Assembly: GCA_014360745.1 (NCBI GenBank)
Contig: JACIWY010000216.1
Coordinates: 1 to 6,431, forward strand
DNA from: Chloroflexota bacterium
GTDB lineage: Bacteria; Chloroflexota; Anaerolineae; UBA1429
Length of the DNA: 6,431 nt
Direction of reading: 5' to 3'
A model generated the notes under the pieces. It was not told the DNA's origin and searched no databases. It saw nothing but the letters and a program-made list of their open reading frames with translations. Positions 1 through 4,949 of this stretch are shown in pieces. The translations under genes and the position numbers were made by a program. Within the stretch, counting starts at the first letter, position 1. Every line of letters starts with the position of its first letter.

Positions 1-59
1 CGCGATAACAAAGCCTCGCCCGTGGCGTCCAGCGTATAGTAATCGTCGTTTTTGCTCAT
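1..59 (-). CDS. 5' end of an unrecognised gene, cut by the window edge
   Basis: Nineteen complete codons are visible, reading leftward from an ATG at 59-57. The peptide begins MSKNDDYYTLDATGEALLS and stays open to the window edge. A good ribosome binding site, AAGGGG on the minus strand (complement of 67-72), lies 7 nt before the ATG, which is the main support for a real start. The short polar N terminus shows no signal peptide or recognisable motif, so no function can be assigned. The gene is divergent from the Crp/Fnr regulator and shares its 198-bp spacer, so the regulator may control it; this is inference from position only. Confidence 0.55.
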   Translation of the reverse strand, partial: MSKNDDYYTLDATGEALLS

Positions 60-89
60 CCCTTTTCCCCTTGGATAAAACCGAACAAT

Positions 90-117
90 GCCCGGCATAC
101 GATTGCCAAGGCCCGGC
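90..117. repeat. Paired GCCCGGC elements flanking a -35 box
   Basis: GCCCGGC occurs at 90-96 and again at 111-117, with centres 21 bp apart, about two helical turns. Each is an odd-centred palindrome; the first extends to ATGCCCGGCAT (88-98). The -35 hexamer of the predicted regulator promoter (103-108) lies between them. Spacing and placement suit a regulator binding site on one face of the DNA, but seven GC-rich bases can recur by chance and no binding protein can be named. Confidence 0.3.
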
Positions 118-131
118 TATGTCGTTACAAT
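103..131 (+). promoter_or_regulatory. Sigma70-type promoter for the Crp/Fnr operon
   Basis: TTGCCA at 103-108 matches the -35 consensus at 5 of 6 positions and TACAAT at 126-131 matches the -10 consensus at 5 of 6. The spacer is exactly 17 bp. Transcription would begin near position 138, giving a leader of about 120 nt before the regulator's ATG. A second -10-like hexamer, TATGAT at 135-140, lacks a correctly spaced -35 and is less likely. This promoter would drive the three-gene cluster as far as 1974. Confidence 0.6.
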
Positions 132-143
132 TTCTATGATAGA

Positions 144-157
144 CAACCATTAGGTTG
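144..157. promoter_or_regulatory. 5-4-5 palindrome, candidate operator
   Basis: CAACC-ATTA-GGTTG is a perfect inverted repeat with 5-bp arms and a 4-bp centre. It begins about 6 nt after the predicted transcription start of the regulator gene, where a bound protein would block transcription. The 14-bp geometry equals that of known FNR-type boxes (TTGAT-N4-ATCAA), but the half-site bases differ. Autoregulation by the adjacent Crp/Fnr protein is therefore an inference. It could also form a small RNA hairpin in the leader. Confidence 0.35.
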
Positions 158-174
158 CTGACAAGAGGAGTTGC

Positions 175-267
175 TTGCCTATCTGCTTGGTGCGCAGGGC
201 TTTCCGCCCGACGTTCGCCCCTGAGAACAAACCCGCCAAAGATTTGGACGAGTGCGCATGGCTGTGA
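175..267 (+). CDS. Possible 30-codon leader peptide overlapping the regulator start
   Basis: A strong Shine-Dalgarno sequence, AAGAGGAG (163-170), lies 4 nt before a TTG at 175. This opens a 30-codon frame ending in TGA at 265-267, overlapping the first codons of the regulator (ATG 258) in another frame. The regulator cannot use this site, because its own frame has a TGA at 222-224. The arrangement would suit translational coupling or a leader peptide. Against it are the TTG start, the short SD spacing, and a peptide (beginning MPICLVRRAF) with no recognisable feature. Treat as speculative. Confidence 0.2.
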   Translation: MPICLVRRAFRPTFAPENKPAKDLDECAWL

Positions 268-932
268 CGCAAGAGACCATCGTGGATATGACGACCTTAC
301 CGCTTCTACAGCAAGCCCGCGAGGACACGCGGGCTGCCTTCGCGGCTTGCTCGCGGCTGCGCCACTATCGCGCCGGGCAGCTCGTCCAGATCGAGGGCGA
401 TCACTGTGAATATGTGCACCTGGTGGCCAAAGGGTTGCTACGGTTGCGCCATTTCAGCCCGGAGGGCAGGGAACATGTTGTCGGCTATCTAGGGCCGGGG
501 CGCCTGTTGAACCTAGCACCGGCATTGGACGGCGGCACGGCGCTTGCTACCGTCGACGCGCTGACCGATGTGACGACCTATGTTATCCCCTGTACCGTCC
601 TGAATGAATGGCTCGATCGCGACGCAGGGCTCTCTGCCGCGATTGCCCGCTATCTGGCCCGTGATCTGCGGCGCCTGGACGAGATGCTGGAGGAGATGGC
701 CCTGCACAGCGTGCGTTCGCGCCTGGCGCGCTTTTTGCTCAACCACGCCGAGACCAATCCGACACATCACCGCTGGACCCAGGCCATGATCGCGGCCAAC
801 ATCGGCACCGTTCGCGACGTCGTGGGCCGCCTCTTGCGCGAGATGCGCGAAGAGGGGATCATCCGTCGCGAGCGCGGGCGGCTGGTGATCGTCGACCGAG
901 AGGCGCTGGAGCGCGAGGCCAATGCGGAGTAA
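258..932 (+). CDS. Crp/Fnr-family transcriptional regulator
   Basis: A 224-residue protein, the usual length for this family. Residues about 28-120 form the cyclic-nucleotide-binding-like beta-barrel sensor domain (RAGQLVQIEGD at 38-48, then LVAKGLLRL and GYLGPG). A dimerisation helix follows at about 122-150, then a winged-helix domain. The HTH covers about 173-196 (WTQAMIAANIGTVRDVVGRL), and the wing is GIIRRERGRLVIVD at 200-213. The recognition helix carries R186, D187, G190 and R191, close to the R-E-x-x-G-R pattern of Crp. Only three cysteines are present (C31, C50, C112), spread apart, so an FNR-type N-terminal [4Fe-4S] cluster is not evident. The PGEIAAR-type cAMP pocket is also absent (GPGRLLNLA instead), so the signal is unknown. 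ATG 258 is preferred to GTG 252 because GGACGAG (246-252) is then 5 nt upstream; ATG 288 is possible. It is first in a likely three-gene operon and ends TAA-TAG. Confidence 0.93.
   Translation: MAVTQETIVDMTTLPLLQQAREDTRAAFAACSRLRHYRAGQLVQIEGDHCEYVHLVAKGLLRLRHFSPEGREHVVGYLGPGRLLNLAPALDGGTALATVDALTDVTTYVIPCTVLNEWLDRDAGLSAAIARYLARDLRRLDEMLEEMALHSVRSRLARFLLNHAETNPTHHRWTQAMIAANIGTVRDVVGRLLREMREEGIIRRERGRLVIVDREALEREANAE
926..929 (+). promoter_or_regulatory. Ribosome binding site inside the regulator's last codons
   Basis: GGAG lies 8 nt before the ATG of the iron-sulfur gene and overlaps the final sense codons of the regulator. Ribosomes ending on the regulator would be positioned to start the next gene, so the two proteins are probably made in linked amounts. 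Confidence 0.6.
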
Positions 933-937
933 TAGCG

Positions 938-1201
938 ATGGATGAGAATCGCGCTGTGAGCGAATTTCCTTCACCTTCCTTCGATAATTCGCGCTGCACC
1001 GGCTGCGGCCTTTGCGCGGCTGCCTGCCCCTGTGGGGCCATCGCCCTGCGAGACGGACGGCCCATCTTTTTATGCGCGACAGTTTGTCGCGGCCGTGCCG
1101 ACTGCCCCAGCCTGGCCTATTGTCTCTTTCCCTGCGAAGAGGCTTGTCCTCAAGAGGCCATAGGATGTGGCTTCAATATCACGGCTGAGGGCGACGTCTG
1201 A
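938..1201 (+). CDS. Small Cys-rich ferredoxin-like 4Fe-4S protein
   Basis: An 87-residue cytoplasmic protein with 12 cysteines and no signal peptide. The first half has a textbook [4Fe-4S] motif, C20-x2-C23-x2-C26-x3-C30-P, followed by C32 and the GAIAL turn typical of bacterial ferredoxins. The second half departs from the usual repeat: cysteines at 46, 50, 56, 62, 66, 70 and 77, with C66-x3-C70-P-x3-AI resembling the end of a second cluster motif but no C-x2-C-x2-C before it. One cluster is very likely; a second with altered ligands, or another bound metal or disulfides, is possible. Ferredoxin folds carry electrons or serve as redox-sensing modules. It starts 5 nt after the regulator's stop, and the hydrolase follows 17 nt after its own stop. 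A role tied to the regulator is inferred from this spacing. Confidence 0.85.
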   Translation: MDENRAVSEFPSPSFDNSRCTGCGLCAAACPCGAIALRDGRPIFLCATVCRGRADCPSLAYCLFPCEEACPQEAIGCGFNITAEGDV

Positions 1202-1218
1202 CGGCGGAGCAGCCCACT

Positions 1219-1974
1219 ATGATACCTTCGTCTGATAATACCCGCCCCTTGATCGGCATCGTCTGCGCGGGCATTGAGCGCAACGGCGCGCCCTATGCGG
1301 CCTCGCCTCTGGCCTATAGCCGCGCGCTGACGCGGGCTGGCGGGGCTCCTTGCCTTTTGCCCCTTTTGGATGACACGTCGGCCTTGTTCGCCCTTTACGC
1401 CCGGCTGGACGGGCTGCTCTTGGCCGGAGGCGGCGACATCGACGCGCCCTTTTACGACTGTCGAGCGCCGGAATACCTGACCTTTGTCGATCCGCTGCGC
1501 GACCGGGTAGAGCTGCTGTTGGCACGGCGCGCGCTGGCCGAAGGCTTGCCCGTGTTGGGCATTTGTCGCGGCATCCAGGTATTAGCCGTCGCCGCAGGCG
1601 GGGGCCTGATCGAAGATATCCCCGGCCAGGTGCCCCATCCCCAGCCTCACCGCAGCGACACCGCCCTTCCGCGAGCCCACATCGCCCACCCGGTGCGGGT
1701 ATCCGCCGGATCGCTCCTGGCCGAGGCGCTGGGCCTGGACGAATCGGAGCCACATACCCTGGGCGTCAACAGCACCCATCACCAGGCGGTCCGCGCCGCG
1801 CCACAGGGCTGGCGGGTCGGCGCCGTGGCACCGGACGGCGTTATCGAGGCCATCGAGCGTCCGCCGGCGGCAGGCTATGCCCTGGGGGTGCAGTGGCACC
1901 CCGAAGAGTTGGTTCCCACGCACGAGCCGATGCGGCGCCTCTTTCGCCACTTTGTCCGCGCCTGCACCCGTTGA
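1219..1974 (+). CDS. Peptidase C26 / gamma-glutamyl-GABA hydrolase-like protein (class I glutamine amidotransferase fold)
   Basis: A complete 251-residue protein. The nucleophile elbow is LGICRG with Cys116; the rest of the triad is in GVQWHPE, His227 and Glu229. LLLAGGGDIDAPFY (66-79) is the oxyanion-side glycine loop, and VNSTHHQAV (183-191) is a signature of the PuuD-like branch. Family members hydrolyse gamma-glutamyl amide bonds, as in PuuD, which releases GABA from gamma-Glu-GABA in putrescine breakdown. No other putrescine genes are visible here, so the substrate is open; gamma-glutamyl peptides or polyamine conjugates are alternatives. The start is supported by GGAG (1206-1209), 9 nt before the ATG. 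It is the third gene of the probable operon with the regulator and iron-sulfur protein. No clear terminator follows it, so some transcription may continue into the ATPase gene. Confidence 0.9.
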   Translation: MIPSSDNTRPLIGIVCAGIERNGAPYAASPLAYSRALTRAGGAPCLLPLLDDTSALFALYARLDGLLLAGGGDIDAPFYDCRAPEYLTFVDPLRDRVELLLARRALAEGLPVLGICRGIQVLAVAAGGGLIEDIPGQVPHPQPHRSDTALPRAHIAHPVRVSAGSLLAEALGLDESEPHTLGVNSTHHQAVRAAPQGWRVGAVAPDGVIEAIERPPAAGYALGVQWHPEELVPTHEPMRRLFRHFVRACTR

Positions 1975-2013
1975 GACGCGACATCCCCTCAGCCAGACAA
2001 GACGTTCACTTCA

Positions 2014-2042
2014 CTGGTAAAAAGTATCTCTTCCCATATAAT
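2014..2042 (+). promoter_or_regulatory. Promoter of the P-type ATPase gene
   Basis: A perfect TATAAT -10 box occupies 2037-2042. With a 17-bp spacer the -35 position (2014-2019) reads CTGGTA, only 3 of 6 matches, so the promoter may be activator-dependent or rely mainly on its -10. The stretch upstream contains an overlapping TTCACTTCACT repeat (2005-2015). Transcription would begin near 2049, leaving a 5' leader of about 49 nt. An ATG at 2041 shares bases with the -10 box and so could not be in this transcript. Confidence 0.55.
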
Positions 2043-2067
2043 GGACAGCGTGCGTGCTAGCGTCCAT
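2041..2067. promoter_or_regulatory. Inverted repeat over the ATPase transcription start
   Basis: ATGGAC (2041-2046) and GTCCAT (2062-2067) are perfect 6-bp arms separated by 15 bp. AGC/GCT (2047-2049 and 2056-2058) lengthens the potential stem to nine pairs with a three-base bulge. It spans the end of the -10 box and the predicted start site, where an operator for a repressor would lie. The arms are short, so chance occurrence is possible. Confidence 0.3.
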
Positions 2068-2085
2068 TCAACTTGCCGACAAAAC

Positions 2086-2091
2086 GGGAGG
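2086..2091 (+). promoter_or_regulatory. Ribosome binding site that decides the ATPase start
   Basis: GGGAGG lies 6 nt before ATG 2098. No comparable sequence precedes the upstream in-frame ATG at 2041, so the protein should begin MATWHTLE and not 19 residues earlier. Confidence 0.8.
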
Positions 2092-2097
2092 AACTCT

Positions 2098-4887
2098 ATG
2101 GCAACCTGGCACACCTTGGAATGCGATCAGGTTCTCCAACAGCTGAATACCACGCGCAATGGCCTCAGCGACGAAGAAGCCGCTCGACGCCTGCAAGAAT
2201 ACGGCCCCAATGAGCTGGAACGCCGTGGAGGGCGCAGCCCCTGGGCGGTGCTAGCCGGGCAATTTACCGAGATCATGGTTGTCGTCTTGATCGTGGCGGC
2301 GGGGATATCCTTTTTCGTCGGCGAGGCGATCGACGCCATCATGATCCTGATCATCGTCATCCTCAACGCCCTGTTAGGCTTTATCCAGGAGTATCGTGCC
2401 GAACGGGCAATGGAAGCCCTACGCGAGCTGGCCGTGCCGATAGTCCGCGTACGGCGCAATGGCCGGATCCAAGAGATCGAAACCACCAAGCTGGTCCCTG
2501 GCGATATCGTGCTCTTGGAAGCCGGCGCGCGTATCCCGGCCGATGGCCGCGTGATCGAGTCGGCCAATCTGCGCATCGAAGAGGCAGCCCTCACCGGCGA
2601 ATCGGTACCGGTGGACAAGACGGCAGAAACGCTTTGGGAGCAGAACTTGCCCATTGGCGACCGGCGCAACATGGTGTTCATGGGCACCACCGCCGTCTAT
2701 GGCCGCGGCGTGGCCGTGGTTACAGAGACCGGTATGCGTACCGAGCTGGGCAACATCGCCGATCTGCTCCAAACCGTGGAAGAAGAAAAGACGCCCCTCC
2801 AACGGCGTATGGGCGAATTGGGCAAATGGCTGGCCCTTGGCGCCCTGATCGTGGTAACCATTGTCTTTGCCGTCGGCGTCTGGCGCGGGATCGAGTGGAC
2901 CGAGATGTTTCTCACCGCCATCAGCTTGGCCGTGGCCGCCGTGCCGGAGGGCCTGCCTGCCGTGGTGACCATCGCCCTCGCGCTCGGTGCACAACGCATG
3001 GTGCGCCGCAATGCGCTGATCCGCAAGCTTCCGGCCGTCGAAACGCTGGGTTCGGTCACCACTATCTGCTCCGATAAGACCGGCACCCTCACCGAAAACC
3101 GCATGACGGTGACCATGCTCGATGTGGCCGGTCAATCGATAAACCTGGTGGAAGAGTTGCGCACCACCGGCGCCCTCTTGCAGCCCGGCGAACAGCAGAT
3201 CGAGATGCCCGGCCCCAACATCGCCCTGCTCCTGGCGGCCGGCGCGCTCTGCAACGACGCCACGTTGGAGCCGGATGAAGACGGCGCCGGCGGCTACCAT
3301 TCGGTGGGCGATCCTACCGAAGGCGCATTGATCGTCGCTGCGGCGCGCATGGGCCTGTGGAAAGCAGAGATGGAACGTTGGCTGCCTCGCATCGCCGAGG
3401 TGCCCTTTACCTCCGAGCGCAAACGGATGAGCACTATCCATCGTCTTCCCCCGCCGGATGATCCTCTCCCCCAAGAGTGCATCGGCAAAATCGAGGCCGA
3501 ATGCTTGCTCACCCACCTTCCCCGCACACCCTATATCGTCTTGGTCAAAGGCTCGGTGGATGGCTTGCTCAGTGTGTGTGATCGGGTGTGGGACGAGGGC
3601 ACCATCCGCCCACTGGACGCGCAATGGCGCGAGCGGATCGAGGAAGCCAACAACCGCCTGGCCCAAGAGGGCATGCGCGTCCTCGGCGCAGCGATCCGCC
3701 CGCTGGAAGAGGTGCCCTCCAATATTCGCGAGGACACCATCGAGAGCGAGTTGGTCTTTGTCGGTATCGTCGGCATGATCGACCCGCCCCGGCCGGAGGT
3801 GCGTCAGGCGGTGGCCGAGTGTCGCACAGCCGGCATTCGCCCGGTGATGATCACCGGCGACCATCCGCTGACGGCGTTGAACATCGCCCGCGACCTGGGC
3901 ATCATCCAAGGTGATGCGGACGGCGCTGGCCATGTCCTCACCGGCCAGCAATTGGCCGAGATGAGCGTCGAGGAACTCGAAGGAGTGGTCGAGGAGATAT
4001 CGGTCTATGCCCGGGTCAGCCCCGAGCACAAGGTCAAGATCGTCGAGGCGCTGAAAGACAAGGGCCATTTTGTGGCCATGACCGGCGATGGCGTCAACGA
4101 CGCGCCGGCGCTCAAACGGGCCGACATCGGTGTAGCGATGGGTATCACCGGCACCGACGTCAGCAAAGAGGCCGCCGACATGATCTTATTAGATGACAAC
4201 TTTGCCACCATCGTCCACGCCGTGGAAGAGGGCCGCACGATTTATGACAACATCCGTAAATTTGTGGGCTATATTATTTCCTGTAATGTGGGCGAAATCT
4301 TTTTGATGTTAATGGCACCTCTGCTGGGTTTGCCTATCCCACTCACCCCCTTACAGCTTTTGTGGATCAACCTGGTCACCGATGGCTTGCCCGCGCTGGC
4401 CCTTGGCGTGGAGCCCGCCGACCCCAACGTTATGCGACGCCCGCCCAATCCGCCGAACGAAAGCGTCCTGGCCCGCGGCCTGGGCGTGTACATGCTATGG
4501 GTCGGTTTACTTTTAGGCTTGGTCTGCTTGAGCACCGAATACATCGCTGTGGGCGTGTTCGGCATGGACCATGCATTGACCGACAAGGTATGGCGGACGA
4601 TGGTCTTTACGACCTTGGGCCTATCACAAATGGGCAATGCCCTGGCCATCCGCTCCGATCGTGAATCGCTGTTCAAGATCGGGCTATTCTCGAATATGCC
4701 CTTGTTAGGTGCCATCCTGCTGACGGTCGCCCTGCAAATGGCCGTCATCTATGTACCCTTTATGCAGACGATCTTTGACACCAGCGCCCTCACCCCTGGC
4801 CAACTGGGCATTAGCCTGGCTCTAAGCGCCATCGTCTTTATCGCCGTGGAACTGGTCAAGCTGGTGCGTCGCCTGCGCCAAGCCTGA
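2098..4887 (+). CDS. P2A-type Ca2+-transporting P-type ATPase
   Basis: A complete 929-residue membrane pump that should export Ca2+ from the cytoplasm using ATP. In order: cation-ATPase N-terminal domain (about 1-50), M1-M2 (about 59-100), actuator domain with TGES (166-169), M3-M4 (about 245-295) with PEGLP (283-287), phosphorylation site DKTGTLT with Asp326, nucleotide domain with FTSERKRMS (from 437) and KGS (484-486), DPPR (562-565), TGD (586-588), hinge TGDGVNDAP (662-670), then M5-M10 (about 722-925). Ca2+-binding residues equivalent to SERCA Glu309, Asn768, Glu771, Asn796, Thr799 and Asp800 appear as Glu284, Asn730, Glu733, Asn758, Thr761 and Asp762. The SERCA Glu908 position in M8 appears to be Gln844, so site I may be weak or lost, as in single-Ca2+ pumps. 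Roughly 35 residues (about 447-483) separate FTSERKRMS from KGS, somewhat longer than in compact bacterial pumps. Mn2+ or another divalent cation is an alternative substrate. It has its own promoter. Confidence 0.96.
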   Translation: MATWHTLECDQVLQQLNTTRNGLSDEEAARRLQEYGPNELERRGGRSPWAVLAGQFTEIMVVVLIVAAGISFFVGEAIDAIMILIIVILNALLGFIQEYRAERAMEALRELAVPIVRVRRNGRIQEIETTKLVPGDIVLLEAGARIPADGRVIESANLRIEEAALTGESVPVDKTAETLWEQNLPIGDRRNMVFMGTTAVYGRGVAVVTETGMRTELGNIADLLQTVEEEKTPLQRRMGELGKWLALGALIVVTIVFAVGVWRGIEWTEMFLTAISLAVAAVPEGLPAVVTIALALGAQRMVRRNALIRKLPAVETLGSVTTICSDKTGTLTENRMTVTMLDVAGQSINLVEELRTTGALLQPGEQQIEMPGPNIALLLAAGALCNDATLEPDEDGAGGYHSVGDPTEGALIVAAARMGLWKAEMERWLPRIAEVPFTSERKRMSTIHRLPPPDDPLPQECIGKIEAECLLTHLPRTPYIVLVKGSVDGLLSVCDRVWDEGTIRPLDAQWRERIEEANNRLAQEGMRVLGAAIRPLEEVPSNIREDTIESELVFVGIVGMIDPPRPEVRQAVAECRTAGIRPVMITGDHPLTALNIARDLGIIQGDADGAGHVLTGQQLAEMSVEELEGVVEEISVYARVSPEHKVKIVEALKDKGHFVAMTGDGVNDAPALKRADIGVAMGITGTDVSKEAADMILLDDNFATIVHAVEEGRTIYDNIRKFVGYIISCNVGEIFLMLMAPLLGLPIPLTPLQLLWINLVTDGLPALALGVEPADPNVMRRPPNPPNESVLARGLGVYMLWVGLLLGLVCLSTEYIAVGVFGMDHALTDKVWRTMVFTTLGLSQMGNALAIRSDRESLFKIGLFSNMPLLGAILLTVALQMAVIYVPFMQTIFDTSALTPGQLGISLALSAIVFIAVELVKLVRRLRQA

Positions 4888-4898
4888 TATCCTTGCAT

Positions 4899-4928
4899 CG
4901 GGGTCACCCTTCCCAAGAGGGGGCCCCG
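4899..4928 (+). terminator. GC-rich hairpin after the ATPase gene, possible terminator or attenuator
   Basis: CGGGGTC-A-CCCT pairs with AGGG-GG-CCCCG, giving about 11 pairs (one G-U) with a single bulged A and a 7-nt loop (4911-4917). It begins 12 nt after the ATPase stop. The sequence that follows is GTTATTACG, with too few T residues for a strong intrinsic terminator. The hairpin ends only 8 nt before the next ribosome binding site. It may reduce transcription into the acetyltransferase gene or protect the upstream mRNA. Confidence 0.45.
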
Positions 4929-4936
4929 GTTATTAC

Positions 4937-4940
4937 GAGG
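4937..4940 (+). promoter_or_regulatory. Ribosome binding site that decides the acetyltransferase start
   Basis: GAGG is 9 nt before ATG 4950. An upstream in-frame TTG at 4893 has no such site and would place the start inside the hairpin region, so 4950 is preferred. Confidence 0.6.
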
Positions 4941-4949
4941 TCGATCGCC

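Noticed and set aside
258..350. FNR-type N-terminal [4Fe-4S] cysteine cluster in the regulator
   Set aside because: Only Cys31 and Cys50 occur in the N-terminal region and there is no closely spaced group of cysteines, so an FNR-style cluster is not supported.
155..409. An 84-codon plus-strand frame starting at TTG 155
   Set aside because: It has no suitable ribosome binding site before 155, overlaps about 150 nt of the regulator in another frame, and the product is Arg/Ala-rich with no features.
1217..1753. A 178-codon minus-strand frame opposite the C26 hydrolase gene
   Set aside because: The product is Arg-, Pro- and Gly-rich low-complexity sequence and the plus-strand frame carries the full catalytic triad.
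2419..4068. A 549-codon open frame on the minus strand opposite the ATPase gene
   Set aside because: It lies wholly antisense to a strongly conserved P-type ATPase whose motifs are all on the plus strand. Its translation has no recognisable motif and is rich in H, G, A, D and Q, as expected of a shadow frame in GC-rich DNA.
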